NCBI GenBank assembly: GCA_028874915.1
Contig: JAPPHA010000049.1
Coordinates: 61,062-125,061 of the forward strand
DNA: 64,000 nt
Source: Paracoccaceae bacterium
GTDB lineage: Bacteria; Pseudomonadota; Alphaproteobacteria; Rhodobacterales; Rhodobacteraceae
Direction: 5' to 3'
Positions 17,700 to 27,787 of the stretch are shown piece by piece (positions within the stretch are counted from its first letter, which is position 1; each line of letters begins with the position of its first letter). A model generated the notes under the pieces. It searched no databases, had not been told where the DNA came from, and was given only the letters and a program-made list of their open reading frames with translations. A program made the translations under genes and the position numbers.

Positions 17700-19469
17700 A
17701 TGACCGTTGAGACTTCTGAGTCGCCTGCCGGCATCCGTTTCGAAGCCGACGAGAAACCGCCCGCCTCACTGTCGGCAGGACTGGGACTGCAACTGGCAAT
17801 CCTGACGATTGCAGGAATCGTTTTCACGCCAGCGATCGTCGTTCGTGCAGCCGGTGGGTCGGAAGCGTACCTGTCGTGGGCCGTGTTCGCGGCCGTCGCC
17901 ATCAGTGGTCTGACGACCATTCTCCAGGCCGTCCGGGTTGGTCGGTTCGGTGCCGGCTACGTTCTGCTCATGGGAACTTCCGGGGCATTCATCGCCGTTT
18001 GCATCGCCGCCATCGCCAAGGCCGGCCCGGCCATGCTTGCGACGCTGGTTGTCATCTCTTCGTTCTTCCAGTTTGCCCTGGCCGGCCGGCTGCGATGGTT
18101 TCGCCGAATACTCACACCTGCAGTCTCGGGGACCGTGATCATGCTGATCGCCGTTACCGTGATGCCGATCGTTTTCAAGACCATGAACGAGGTTCCCGAA
18201 GGCTCCCCGGCCTCGGCCGGTCCGCTTTCAGCATTGGTGACCATCCTCATCATTGCCGGCATCGCCCTGAAGGCCAATGGTCCGCTCCGTCTCTGGGCAC
18301 CGGTCATCGGCATCGTTGTCGGAACCGTCTTCGCGAGTGTTCTCGGACTCTACGACGCCCAGCGTGTCTCTGAAGCCGCATGGGTCGGGCTTCCCCAAGG
18401 CAGCTGGCCTGGCCTTGATCTGGGATTCGGAGGCGTTTTCTGGGCCCTTCTGCCGGCTTTCATCTTCGTGACCCTGATCGGCGCCGTCGAGACCATCGGT
18501 GACTCCGTCGCCATCCAGCGTGTGTCTTGGCGTCGTCCGCGTGCGGTGGATTATCGCGCCGTTCAAGGCGCGCTGTCGGCCGACGGCGTGGGAAACCTCC
18601 TCTCCGGTCTCGCCGGCACGGTTCCCAACACCACCTACTCGACCAGCATTGCGGCAACCGAACTCACGGGCGTGGCAGCGCGGATCGTCGGCATCGCGGC
18701 CGGTATCGTGTTTCTGATCCTGGCTTTCCTGCCGAAGGCGCTGGCATTGATCCTCGCCATTCCCGCCCCTGTCGTCGGCGCCTATGTTACAGTCCTGATT
18801 GCGATGCTGTTTGTGATCGGGATGAAAATCGTCATCCAGGACGGTGTCGACTACCGGAAAGGCCTGATCGTTGGAATCGCGTTTTGGGTCGGAGTCGGTT
18901 TCCAGAACGAATTGATCTTTCCCTCGGTGACCTCTGGGTTTGCCGGCGGATTGCTTAACAACGGCATGACGGCGGGTGGGCTGGTGGCCATCATCATGAC
19001 CGCCTTTGTCGAGTTGACGGCGCCGCGCCGGAGTTCAATGACCTCGCTCCTCGATCCGTCCGCCCTTCCCAAGATCCGCGAATTTCTCGCCGGCCACATC
19101 GAGCGGTCGTCACTCGATCCGTCGATGACGACGCGACTCGAGGCGGCGGCCGAAGAAACTCTCCTGACACTTCACGAATCCGACGCAAGATCCGCGGACT
19201 CCGGTCCCCGGCATCTACAAATCACGGCCTACGCCGAAGGGGGTGCGGTGGTGCTCGAATTCGTCGCGGCCGCGAACGAGGACAACCTCCAGGACCAGAT
19301 CGCCCTGCTCGGCGAACGGTCATCCGGCGGCGCGCCGGCAGAAGATGGATTCTCTCTCCGGATTCTCGAACACCTGGCGTCCTCGATTCGCCACCAGCAG
19401 TTCCACGACACCGACGTCATCACGCTCAAGGTCAAGGGACCCGGAGATTCGCCGATTCTCAGCACCTGA
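17700..19469 (+). CDS. NCS2 purine/pyrimidine permease fused to a GHKL (RsbW-like) ATPase-type domain
   Basis: 589 residues in two parts. Residues 25-445 are an NCS2-type transporter of about 12-14 membrane segments (xanthine/uracil permease family). Residues 453-589 are soluble and read like a HATPase_c_2/anti-sigma-factor domain. There an N-box-like helix (RLEAAAEETLLTLHES) is followed by beta strands and a G2-like segment, FSLRILEHLASSIRHQ, ending in VITLKVKG. The N-box asparagine and the glycine-rich ATP lid are not conserved, so the domain may be regulatory without ATPase activity. It is longer than ordinary NCS2 permeases (about 430-460 residues). The substrate is probably a nucleobase. 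Confidence 0.8.
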   Translation: MTVETSESPAGIRFEADEKPPASLSAGLGLQLAILTIAGIVFTPAIVVRAAGGSEAYLSWAVFAAVAISGLTTILQAVRVGRFGAGYVLLMGTSGAFIAVCIAAIAKAGPAMLATLVVISSFFQFALAGRLRWFRRILTPAVSGTVIMLIAVTVMPIVFKTMNEVPEGSPASAGPLSALVTILIIAGIALKANGPLRLWAPVIGIVVGTVFASVLGLYDAQRVSEAAWVGLPQGSWPGLDLGFGGVFWALLPAFIFVTLIGAVETIGDSVAIQRVSWRRPRAVDYRAVQGALSADGVGNLLSGLAGTVPNTTYSTSIAATELTGVAARIVGIAAGIVFLILAFLPKALALILAIPAPVVGAYVTVLIAMLFVIGMKIVIQDGVDYRKGLIVGIAFWVGVGFQNELIFPSVTSGFAGGLLNNGMTAGGLVAIIMTAFVELTAPRRSSMTSLLDPSALPKIREFLAGHIERSSLDPSMTTRLEAAAEETLLTLHESDARSADSGPRHLQITAYAEGGAVVLEFVAAANEDNLQDQIALLGERSSGGAPAEDGFSLRILEHLASSIRHQQFHDTDVITLKVKGPGDSPILST

Positions 19470-19475
19470 AACTGG

Positions 19476-19500
19476 GGCCCGGGATCGGTGTGGCCGGGCC
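19476..19500. terminator. Hairpin between convergent genes
   Basis: GGCCCGG (19476-19482) and CCGGGCC (19494-19500) form a perfect 7-bp stem with an 11-base loop. It lies between the convergent permease and cysNC genes. There is no T-run, so intrinsic termination is uncertain. Confidence 0.35.
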
Positions 19501-19509
19501 AGGCCGACG

Positions 19510-21393
19510 TCATGTTTCGGGCGCAGTGGACTCCCTTGAACGAAGATATTCAATGATCCTGCTGGCGAGGGTGTCCGGGTCGCTTTCGGCAGTCTTCAGC
19601 GTGATTTCCGCGTGTTCCGGTATCTCGTACGGGCTGTCGATACCGGTGAAGTTCTTGATCTCGCCCCGTCGGGCCTTTCTGTAAAGCCCCTTCATATCGC
19701 GAGCCTCGCAGACCTCGATGGGCGCATCGACGAAAACCTCGATGAATTCTCCCGGTTCCATCATCTCCCGTGCCATGCGCCGTTCAGCCCGGAAGGGGGA
19801 GATCGCCGACACCAGAACGATCAGGCCGGCGTCGACAAAGAGTTTCGCAACTTCGGCGAAGCGACGGATGTTCTCGGCGCGGTCGGCCTCGGTGAATCCA
19901 AGATCCCGGTTCAGCCCGAAACGGACGTTGTCGCCATCCAGCACATAACTGTGACGGCCATCGGCAAACAGTTGCCGTTCCACCGCATTGGCCATCGTCG
20001 ACTTCCCGGCACCGGAGAGCCCGGTGAACCAGAGGACGCAGGCCGTCTGGTTTTTCTGAACCGCCCGTGTGCGTTTGTCGACGGCGAGGGTGTGGCGGGT
20101 CAGATTGGACGCTCGCCACAGCGAAAAGTCGATCATGCCGGCTCCAACCGTGGCCAGGGTGTAACGATCGATCAGGATGAAACCGCCGGTTTCCCTGACC
20201 TCGCGGTAGGGATCAAAGGCGACTCGCCGGTCCAACATGATGTTGCAGCTGCCGATCTCGTTGAGCCCGAGCATCGACGCCGAGACATGCTCAAGGGAGT
20301 CGACATTGATCCGGTGTTTGAGCTTGGTGACCTGGGCAATGGCCGTTCCGGTGCCGATTCTCATAAGATACTGGCGTTCCGGCACGAGTGCCGCCCGGTC
20401 CAGCCAGATCAGTCGGCAGGCAAACTGGTCGCTCTCCTGAGGCGGTGACGCATGATCGGCAATAAGGTCTCCCCGGCTTGCATCGACGTCCTCCGCGAGG
20501 ACAAGCGTCGTCGCATCGCCCCGTTTCGCTTCTTCGAGGTCGCCGTCGAAGGTGACGATCCGGGCAACGGTCGCCACCTCGTCAGCAGGAAAGACCCGAA
20601 CTTTGTCGCCTGGCCTGACACGACCCGCGGCGACGGTTCCGGCCAATCCGCGGAACCCCGAATTCGGGCGGCAGACTCTCTGGACCGGCATGCGAAACGC
20701 CACGGCCTCGGACTCCGTGCGTCCAGGTTCCGCTTCCAGGGCTTCCAGGACCGTGGGGCCCCGGTACCACGGCATCGATGATGATGGTAACGCAACATTG
20801 TCGCCGATGCATGCGGACAGCGGGATGCAAACAACGCCTTCAAACCCGAAACGATCGGCGTAGGCCCGGAAATCGTCGGCAATCGCCTGGTGGATCGCCT
20901 CCGACCAACCGACCAGGTCCATCTTGTTGACCGCGAGAAGGAGACGGGGCACACCGACGAGCGAGAGGATGTTGCAGTGACGCCGGGTCTGGGTCACCAC
21001 GCCCTTCCTGGCATCAACGAGGACAACGGCAAGATCGGCTGTAGACGCTCCGGTCGCCATGTTTCGCGTGAACTGTTCGTGACCCGGGGCGTCAGCAAGA
21101 ATGAAGGACCTCCGACCGGTGGCGAACCGGCGGTAGGCGACATCAACGGTGATGCCTTGCTCGCGTTCCGCCTGCAGACCGTCGAGAAGCAGCGCAAGAT
21201 CGACGTCCGCATCCCGCCCACCCCGGCGCCGGCTCTCGTCCGCCGCTTGTTCGAGCTGATCCCGAAACACCTGCCCGGTTTCAAGGAGGAGCCGTCCAAT
21301 CAGCGTCGACTTGCCGTCATCGACACTTCCGCAGGTCAGGACACGAAGGATACCTTTCCCGGTCCGGACGTCAGGTTCCGATCCTTCCGGCAT
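19510..21393 (-). CDS. cysNC: Bifunctional sulfate adenylyltransferase GTPase subunit / APS kinase
   Basis: 627 residues. The N-terminal CysN part is an EF-Tu-like GTPase: P-loop GSVDDGKST at 22-30, then DAPGHEQ and NKMD motifs. The C-terminal CysC domain starts near residue 440, with P-loop GLSGAGKST at about 458-466. CysN with CysD makes adenosine phosphosulfate from sulfate and ATP, driven by GTP hydrolysis; CysC phosphorylates it to PAPS. The ATG at 21393 overlaps the cysD stop (ATGA), so translation is coupled and the longer upstream extension of the frame is not used. No PAPS reductase genes are nearby. Confidence 0.95.
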   Translation of the reverse strand: MPEGSEPDVRTGKGILRVLTCGSVDDGKSTLIGRLLLETGQVFRDQLEQAADESRRRGGRDADVDLALLLDGLQAEREQGITVDVAYRRFATGRRSFILADAPGHEQFTRNMATGASTADLAVVLVDARKGVVTQTRRHCNILSLVGVPRLLLAVNKMDLVGWSEAIHQAIADDFRAYADRFGFEGVVCIPLSACIGDNVALPSSSMPWYRGPTVLEALEAEPGRTESEAVAFRMPVQRVCRPNSGFRGLAGTVAAGRVRPGDKVRVFPADEVATVARIVTFDGDLEEAKRGDATTLVLAEDVDASRGDLIADHASPPQESDQFACRLIWLDRAALVPERQYLMRIGTGTAIAQVTKLKHRINVDSLEHVSASMLGLNEIGSCNIMLDRRVAFDPYREVRETGGFILIDRYTLATVGAGMIDFSLWRASNLTRHTLAVDKRTRAVQKNQTACVLWFTGLSGAGKSTMANAVERQLFADGRHSYVLDGDNVRFGLNRDLGFTEADRAENIRRFAEVAKLFVDAGLIVLVSAISPFRAERRMAREMMEPGEFIEVFVDAPIEVCEARDMKGLYRKARRGEIKNFTGIDSPYEIPEHAEITLKTAESDPDTLASRIIEYLRSRESTAPET

Positions 21394-22316
21394 CAGAAAT
21401 ACCCTTCCTGCTTCTTTTGCTCCATGGAAGCCTGCCGGTCGTGATCGATGGCCCGGTCGCGGCGTTCCGAATGCGTCGCTGATTTCAGTTCGCGGACTAT
21501 GGCGCCGACGGTGTCGGCGTCGGATTCCACTGCGCCCGTGAGCGGGTAGCATCCGAGGGAGCGGAACCGGACGCGTTTCCGGACCGGAGTCTCGCCCGGC
21601 GCCAGTTCCATGCGATCGTCCGCCACCATGATCAACATGCCGTCACGGCGAACGACCGGGCGGACAGCCGAAAAATATAGGGGCACGACAGGTATCGACT
21701 CCTGTTCGATGTATTGCCAGACATCGAGTTCCGTCCAGTTGGACAGTGGAAAGACCCGCATGGTTTCTCCTGGACCGAGCCCCGTGTTGTAGAGGTGCCA
21801 GAATTCCGGGCGCTGGTCCCTGGGGTCCCAGCGATGCGCCGACGAGCGCAGTGAGAAGATCCTTTCCTTCGCCCGTGACATCTCCTCGTCGCGACGAGCC
21901 CCGGCGATCGCGGCGTCGACGCGGTGTCTGTCGAGGGCCTGCAGGAGCGCCTGAGTCTTCATGACGTCGGTGTGAAGACCGGAACCATGGGTGAATGGCC
22001 CGATGCCGCGGGCGAGGCCCTCGTGATTGACGTGAACGATCAGTTCGAACCCGGTTTCCGTAGCCATCTGGTCCCGGTGAGCATACATCTCCGGGAACTT
22101 CCACGTGGTGTCCACATGCAAGAGCGGGAACGGCATTCGGCCCGGGAAGAACGCCTTCTCCGCGAGGCGCAGCATGACTCCGCTGTCCTTCCCGATCGAA
22201 TAGAGCATAACGGGACGTTCGAAGGCAGCCCCGACCTCCCTCAGGATCTCGATGGATTCTGCTTCCAACGCATGGAGGCGCCGAGATCGACCGTCGTGAA
22301 CGGAGCCGCGGGTCAC
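21393..22316 (-). CDS. cysD: Sulfate adenylyltransferase subunit 2
   Basis: 307 residues of the PAPS-reductase/ATP-pyrophosphatase fold. The PP-loop is [25 protein letters not shown] and [15 protein letters not shown] are typical of CysD. It is the catalytic adenylyltransferase partner of CysN. I chose the GTG at 22316 because it gives the family's usual distance to [12 protein letters not shown]; an ATG at 22364 would add 16 residues. It is first in the cysD-cysNC operon. Confidence 0.93.
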   Translation of the reverse strand: MTRGSVHDGRSRRLHALEAESIEILREVGAAFERPVMLYSIGKDSGVMLRLAEKAFFPGRMPFPLLHVDTTWKFPEMYAHRDQMATETGFELIVHVNHEGLARGIGPFTHGSGLHTDVMKTQALLQALDRHRVDAAIAGARRDEEMSRAKERIFSLRSSAHRWDPRDQRPEFWHLYNTGLGPGETMRVFPLSNWTELDVWQYIEQESIPVVPLYFSAVRPVVRRDGMLIMVADDRMELAPGETPVRKRVRFRSLGCYPLTGAVESDADTVGAIVRELKSATHSERRDRAIDHDRQASMEQKKQEGYF

Positions 22317-22568
22317 GGTCGCCGGCCACCATCCGGGCACAGGACCATCGGTCGGCCCTTGCACCGGCCCATCCCGGTGTCCGTCACCCCTCCCGGTTTC
22401 CGCGCCGAGGCGGTCAGCGGTTGTCCGACATCAGCAAAAGGACGCGACATCCCGACTGTCGTCCGATCGCACATTCCGCGATTCCTCCATCCGGATCGTC
22501 CCGCAACCAGCCGCCGGACCCACGACCAGTGACCCGACCGCCGTCGCCAGCGTATGGCCGTCACGGGT

Positions 22569-22952
22569 TCACATCCGACCGGAGTCATCCAGAACCTGCT
22601 TCGCGACGCGGAAGCACTCGAGGGCCATGGGTACGCCGCAATAGATCCCGACCACGTGGATGATCGCCCGGATTTCCTCCGGAGAAACGCCATTTTTGAG
22701 AGCGCCCCGGCAATGCGTTTCCCATTCATGAAGCCGCCCGAGCGCCCCGAGCATTGCGAGGTTGATCATCGACCGGGTCTTTGCATCGATCGCCGGATCT
22801 CCCCAGCCAAATCCCCAGCACCAAGCCGTCATGGCTTCCTGAAATGGCCTGGACAAATCGTCGGCCGTCGCCAGATTCTGGTCCACATAGTCCCGGCCCA
22901 GCGTTGATCTCCGCGCCTCAAGACCTTTGCGGAACAGGTCCTCGTCAAACAC
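22569..22952 (-). CDS. Carboxymuconolactone decarboxylase (PcaC/CMD) family protein
   Basis: 127 residues from a GTG at 22952. The single CMD domain shows RSMINLAMLGALGRLHEWETH, then RGALKNGVSPEEIRAII and IYCGVPMALECFRVAK. These carry the His/Glu pair of PcaC-type proteins and no CxxC motif, which argues for decarboxylase rather than peroxiredoxin-like AhpD function. PcaC turns 4-carboxymuconolactone into 3-oxoadipate enol-lactone. It is transcribed alone with no other pca gene nearby, so the role is tentative. The GTG start fits family N-termini (VFDEDLFRKGLEARR); an ATG at 22997 is the alternative. Confidence 0.78.
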   Translation of the reverse strand: MFDEDLFRKGLEARRSTLGRDYVDQNLATADDLSRPFQEAMTAWCWGFGWGDPAIDAKTRSMINLAMLGALGRLHEWETHCRGALKNGVSPEEIRAIIHVVGIYCGVPMALECFRVAKQVLDDSGRM

Positions 22953-23162
22953 GCTCAATCGGCAGCCCTCCCTATCCAGGATCCGGTTGTCCGGCATTCG
23001 GTTTTCGGCGCCCGGACTCCTGTTCGGACGAAACACCAGGTCTTGGTCGGGTGAATTCGGCCGAACGCGGTTCGGCCCTGTTATACAGTTCAACCACGGA
23101 TGGCTCGCCGAAAGTCACGCTGCCACACAATCCGATGTCGAGGCGCGGCGCGGCGCACCTCG

Positions 23163-24491
23163 TCACGCGGCAGATCGGTGGAACAACGGATCCGTCCTCT
23201 CGTCCTCCTCATCGGCCTGACCGGTGGAGGCATACAGGTAGTTGCGGCTCGCCGGAACGCTGGTCTTGTTGCGGGCAATCTGGATCTGGAAAACGACCTG
23301 AGCCCGGTTCCGGAAGGTGACCTCGCAGGCGATCAGGTAGAACCGCCACATTCGACAGAATCGTGCGTCGAACATTTCGGCGACTGCATCAAGGTTGGCC
23401 TCGAACCGTTCCCGCCAGCACCGCAGTGTTTCGGCATAGTGAAGTTGCCAGATTTCAACATCGGTGACAGCCAGTCGCTCCTGTTCGATCGCCTGCATGA
23501 CTTCCGAGAGCGCCGGAACATAGCCGCCAGGAAAGACGTACTTTCGAATCCAGTCATTCGTGGTCCCCGGCTTGTCGAGCCGGCCAATCGTATGCAGGAG
23601 CGCCACACCGCCTTCCCGGAGCATCCTGCGCATGTGGCGGAAGAATTCCCGGTAATGGGGAACGCCGACATGCTCGAACATTCCGACCGATACGATCCTG
23701 TCAAATGTGTCGGGCACAGCCCGGTAGTCACTGAGACGGAATTCGACCCGGTCGTCCAGCTGATGGTCCCGCACCCGCTCCATCGCCAGTGACTGCTGTT
23801 CGGTCGACAGCGTGACCCCGACGACCCGGGCCCCGAAATCTTCCGCAAGGGTAATTCCCATTCCGCCCCACCCGCTTCCGATGTCGAGCACATCCATACC
23901 GGGTTCGAGCAGCAGCTTGGCACCGATATGGCGTTTCTTGGCCGCTTGCGCAGATTCCAGGGTCATCCCCGGTTCCGGAAAATAGGCACAGCTGTACTGC
24001 AAGTCCGAATCGAGAAACAACGAATAGAAGTCATTCGACATGTCGTAGTGATGCGCGACATTTCGGCGCGCACGACTGGACGGATTGAACTGGGACACGA
24101 AGCGTGTCAGTACCTTCCATCGGTAAAGCAGACGGCGGTAAAGCAGATCATCGCCCTCGTCCAGGTTACGGGTGACGATGTCGAGAAATCCATAGATGTC
24201 GTCACCGTCGACCGTGACCGACTCGTCCATATAGCCCTCGCCGAACGCCAGTTCGGCATTAAGGACACATCGACGAATGAACCCCGTCGAGTGGACCCTG
24301 ACGGTCACCGGTTCGCCCGATCCATCCCCGACGGCGAAGCTGCTCCCGTCCGGAAGGATCATGGTGAGTGATCCGACCTGAATGACGCGCTGTGCAAGTG
24401 ACGTGAAAACCGCTTTCCACAAGGACTTTCCCCTCTCCTGTCCTTTCCGTGACAGTCGTTCCAGAATGCCGTCTATCCATAGAAGATTCAA
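23163..24491 (-). CDS. Cyclopropane-fatty-acid synthase-like SAM methyltransferase
   Basis: 442 residues. A N-terminal lipid-binding-like domain precedes a class I SAM methyltransferase with the motif VLDIGSGWGGMGITLAE. CFA-synthase landmarks follow: HHYDMSNDFYSLFLD, YSCAYF, VSVGMFEHVG and FPGGYVPALSE. Such enzymes methylenate cis double bonds of membrane phospholipids, which often helps acid and stress tolerance. The length is slightly above E. coli Cfa. It stands alone, and its C-terminal tail after about residue 405 is charged and poorly conserved. Confidence 0.88.
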   Translation of the reverse strand: MNLLWIDGILERLSRKGQERGKSLWKAVFTSLAQRVIQVGSLTMILPDGSSFAVGDGSGEPVTVRVHSTGFIRRCVLNAELAFGEGYMDESVTVDGDDIYGFLDIVTRNLDEGDDLLYRRLLYRWKVLTRFVSQFNPSSRARRNVAHHYDMSNDFYSLFLDSDLQYSCAYFPEPGMTLESAQAAKKRHIGAKLLLEPGMDVLDIGSGWGGMGITLAEDFGARVVGVTLSTEQQSLAMERVRDHQLDDRVEFRLSDYRAVPDTFDRIVSVGMFEHVGVPHYREFFRHMRRMLREGGVALLHTIGRLDKPGTTNDWIRKYVFPGGYVPALSEVMQAIEQERLAVTDVEIWQLHYAETLRCWRERFEANLDAVAEMFDARFCRMWRFYLIACEVTFRNRAQVVFQIQIARNKTSVPASRNYLYASTGQADEEDERTDPLFHRSAA

Positions 24492-25100
24492 TTGTCAGGC
24501 CTGAATCCAGGCGACGGTTTTTCCCGGTTGCGGGCCCCCAATCCCGTCCACGCCGACTGACGACCGCCAGACGGGCCGACAGACCTCCCGGCCCGCCCCG
24601 GATCCACGCCAGCGAAGTCGACGTGGGTCGACAGTTCTGGTCAAGACCGCCGACGTTGCGGGTACCTGCGATGTCGCAAGGCAATACCGATCAAGGCCAT
24701 CAACGGGTTCGACATACGGCGACCGAATTCGAAGCCCGGATCGCAGGCTCGCCGCCCGGGGTCCATGCGTACGGTCTCGCGAAACGGAGTTCTCCGCCTT
24801 TCGTCCCGGTCGGGGAATTCCCCGCTGGATCCGCACGGTGGCCGGTCTCGGCGAATTCGGGCACCTTGACGGCACGATGGCCCAACGTCGGACCTGGGAA
24901 CGACCATCAACATTTCCTGCCATGGGGTGCGTGGTGGAACGGCCCACGCGAAAGTCCCGAGTTCCGCCATCCGAACCGAGGAACCACAACACCCTGACCG
25001 ATCGCCATGGGCTGGAACGACACTGATCCGGAACGATATCCCGTTTTCAACGACAGGACGTTCCGTATACAGTTGCCGACAGACCGCAGCCGAGAGCCCT
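24492..25100. other. Gene-free divergent region
   Basis: About 610 bases between the divergent CFA-synthase-like and MetE-like genes. Long frames are open on both strands, but they are arginine- and proline-rich with no recognisable motif. I looked for a SAM- or SAH-type riboswitch upstream of the MetE-like gene and could not fold one by eye. Confidence 0.45.
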
Positions 25101-26213
25101 ATGCCTTTCCAGCCTCCGCCTTACCGAGCTGACCACGTCGGGAGCCTTCTTCGCCCGCCTGCGGTCACCGAAGCGAGGAGTCGCCTGGAATCGGGCGCGA
25201 TCGGTGCCGATGATATGAAGGCGATCGAGGATGACGAAATCCCTGCGCTGATCGCAATGCAGGAAGAAGCAGGACTCAGAGCGGTTACCGACGGCGAGGC
25301 CCGACGGTCCTTTTGGCACTACGACTACATGGGCGCTCTTGACGGTCTCGATCTCGTCGAACGCGACGAAGGCGTTCAATTCGCAGGCGTTCGGCTCCGG
25401 CCGATCTTCCCGACGATTACCGGACGGATCGGGTTTCCCGATGATCACCCGATGCTTGACCACTTCCGATTTGTCGCCGAACGAACCCAGGTGACTCCGA
25501 AGATCTGCATCCCGGGCCCGAGTTGCTGCCATTTCCGCGTGAGCCCGGTCGACATCGGACCGGAGGACTATGGTGACCCCGACGTGCTGTTCGCCGACAT
25601 CGCGGCGGCCTACCGCAAGGCGGTGGGGGCCTTCTACGATGCCGGTTGCCGGTACCTCCAGCTCGACGACATCTTTTTTGCCTATCTCTGCGACCCGGAT
25701 CACCGGGCGGCCAAACGCGCCGAGGGTCAAGACCCGGATTGGCTGATCGACCGTTACGCCTGGATGATGCGGGAATCCATCCGGAATCGTCCGGAGGACA
25801 TGCAGATCGGGATGCACATGTGCCGGGGCAATTTCCGCTCGACCCACGCGGCGGAGGGTGCGTACGACCCGGTAGCCGATACGGTCTTCAATCGGACCGG
25901 CGTCGACATCTTCTTCATGGAGTACGACACCGAACGGGCCGGCGGACTCGAACCGCTGCGCCATCTCCGGTCGGGCGGGCAGCGGGTCATGCTCGGCTTC
26001 ATCACCACCAAGACCGGCGAACTCGAATCCCTCGATGACCTGAGGCGCCGGGTCGATGAGGCCGCGAGATACGCTGATGCCGACCAGTTCGGAATCGCCC
26101 CGCAGTGTGGTTTCGCATCTACCGAAGAAGGCAACACGATCACCGCCGACGATCAGCGTCGCAAGCTTGATCTCGTGGTCCGGGCCGCCGAAACGATCTG
26201 GGGAGAGGTCTGA
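25101..26213 (+). CDS. Short MetE-like cobalamin-independent methionine synthase family protein
   Basis: 370 residues, equal to only the C-terminal catalytic half of classical MetE (about 750). It has the N-terminal RADHVGSLLRP of this subfamily. The zinc ligands are visible as His239 and Cys241 (MHMCRGN), a Glu near 274 and Cys336 (PQCGFAS). Without the N-terminal half it probably does not use polyglutamyl folate as MetE does; related proteins serve as methyltransferases in catabolic or archaeal pathways. The ATG at 25101 is preceded by GAGAG. It lies 139 bases upstream of the Anbu gene set in the same direction. Confidence 0.85.
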   Translation: MPFQPPPYRADHVGSLLRPPAVTEARSRLESGAIGADDMKAIEDDEIPALIAMQEEAGLRAVTDGEARRSFWHYDYMGALDGLDLVERDEGVQFAGVRLRPIFPTITGRIGFPDDHPMLDHFRFVAERTQVTPKICIPGPSCCHFRVSPVDIGPEDYGDPDVLFADIAAAYRKAVGAFYDAGCRYLQLDDIFFAYLCDPDHRAAKRAEGQDPDWLIDRYAWMMRESIRNRPEDMQIGMHMCRGNFRSTHAAEGAYDPVADTVFNRTGVDIFFMEYDTERAGGLEPLRHLRSGGQRVMLGFITTKTGELESLDDLRRRVDEAARYADADQFGIAPQCGFASTEEGNTITADDQRRKLDLVVRAAETIWGEV

Positions 26214-26352
26214 TCCTGTCGGCGAAGGGCCGATCGCGAATGAGGGAGGATATTGGCCTGATGTCGACGGACGGCATACGACATTCGCCCCCGACGTCCG
26301 TCGATCCTTCCCTCCGGAACCCCGGCCCGAACGGCCGTTCGCGAGCAACGGA

Positions 26353-27783
26353 ATGAACGGCGAAACCCGCCTACCGTTTGACGAAATGATGGCCGATGCC
26401 GGAGACGTTCGGCGTGCGTATGCGGGCTATCGGGTTTGGTTTGACGGTCAGGCCCCGCGGCAGCTCCGGCGGAAGTCGGCGGAGGCGGAATCGCTGTTCC
26501 GGAGCGTCGGCGTCACGTTTAACGTGTACGGGAGCGACGACGCGGATGAACGCCTGATCCCGTTCGACATCGTTCCCAGAATCCTGTCGGCGGCGGAATG
26601 GGAACGGCTGACTCGCGGAATCGAGCAACGCATCCGGGCAATCAATGCCTTCCTCCACGACATCTATCACCGTCAGGAGATCATCCGCGCCGGCCGCATT
26701 CCGGAGCGGATGATTGCCGAGAACGCGGCGTTTCTGCCACAGATGATCGGTGTTTCGCCGCCCGGGAATGTCTATACGCATATCGTCGGGACCGACATCA
26801 TCCGCACCGACGAGGACGATTTCTATGTCCTCGAAGACAACGCCCGGACCCCGTCGGGGGTATCCTACATGCTCCAGAACCGCGAGACGATGCTGCAGAT
26901 GTTTCCCGACCTGTTCTCGGCGGTCCGGGTGCGGCCGGTCAGCGACTACCCGAAACATTTGCGCCGCTGCCTTGCAGAATGCCCACCCGAACACTGCACC
27001 GGTCGTCCGGTCATCGCGGTCCTTACACCCGGTATCCACAATTCGGCCTATTTCGAACACGCATTCCTCGCCGACCAAATGGGGGCGGAACTGGTCGAAG
27101 GACAGGACCTGCGGGTGGATGACGGCCGAATCGCCATGCGAACGACCCGGGGCTACATGCCCGTGGACATTCTGTATCGGCGGGTCGACGACGACTTCCT
27201 CGATCCCCTGAATTTCCGTTCCGATTCCGTTCTCGGCGTCGGGGGGATCATGGACGTCTACCGGGCCGGTCGCGTGACTCTCGTGAACGCCCCGGGAACG
27301 GGAATCGCTGACGACAAGGCGATCTATTCCTACATTCCGGAGATCATCCGTTTCTACACCGGGGAGGCCCCCCTTCTCCCGAACGTGCCGACCTGGCGTT
27401 GCTCGGAACCGGACGCGCTGGCCCATGTACTGGACAATCTGAAGGATCTCGTGGTCAAGGAAATTCACGGGTCCGGCGGCTACGGCATGCTGGTTGGGCC
27501 TGCGGCGACAAGACGTCAACTCGCGACCTTTCGAAAGCAGCTCATCGCCCAACCGGAAATCTATATCGCCCAACCGACCATGTGCCTTTCGACGGTGCCG
27601 ATATTCACCCGCCGCGGGCTGGCACCCCGCCATATCGACCTCCGACCCTTCGTGCTGGTCGCCCCGCACCGGATTCACATCTCGCCGGGCGGTCTCACTC
27701 GCGTGGCGCTCAAGAAGGGGTCGCTTGTTGTCAACTCCAGCCAGGGCGGAGGCACCAAGGACACCTGGGTGCTGGAGGAGTAG
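26353..27783 (+). CDS. Circularly permuted ATP-grasp protein (COG2308) of the Anbu cluster
   Basis: 476 residues of the circularly permuted type 2 ATP-grasp family. Visible landmarks are VLEDNARTPSGVSYML, LTPGIHNSAYFEH and KEIHGSGGYGMLVGP. It probably forms an amide or peptide bond on an unknown substrate with ATP. It is the first gene of a four-gene set (ATP-grasp, alpha-E, transglutaminase, Anbu) that comparative genomics has repeatedly linked to peptide tagging or synthesis. The start at 26353 (MNGETRLPFDEM) matches the family; the frame is open further upstream but overlaps the MetE-like gene. Confidence 0.88.
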   Translation: MNGETRLPFDEMMADAGDVRRAYAGYRVWFDGQAPRQLRRKSAEAESLFRSVGVTFNVYGSDDADERLIPFDIVPRILSAAEWERLTRGIEQRIRAINAFLHDIYHRQEIIRAGRIPERMIAENAAFLPQMIGVSPPGNVYTHIVGTDIIRTDEDDFYVLEDNARTPSGVSYMLQNRETMLQMFPDLFSAVRVRPVSDYPKHLRRCLAECPPEHCTGRPVIAVLTPGIHNSAYFEHAFLADQMGAELVEGQDLRVDDGRIAMRTTRGYMPVDILYRRVDDDFLDPLNFRSDSVLGVGGIMDVYRAGRVTLVNAPGTGIADDKAIYSYIPEIIRFYTGEAPLLPNVPTWRCSEPDALAHVLDNLKDLVVKEIHGSGGYGMLVGPAATRRQLATFRKQLIAQPEIYIAQPTMCLSTVPIFTRRGLAPRHIDLRPFVLVAPHRIHISPGGLTRVALKKGSLVVNSSQGGGTKDTWVLEE

Positions 27784-27787
27784 GTTC

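Noticed and set aside
24449..24997. Overlapping frames of 165-182 codons on both strands between the CFA-synthase-like and MetE-like genes
   Set aside because: There is no recognisable motif, no good ribosome binding site and the composition is typical of non-coding GC-rich DNA.
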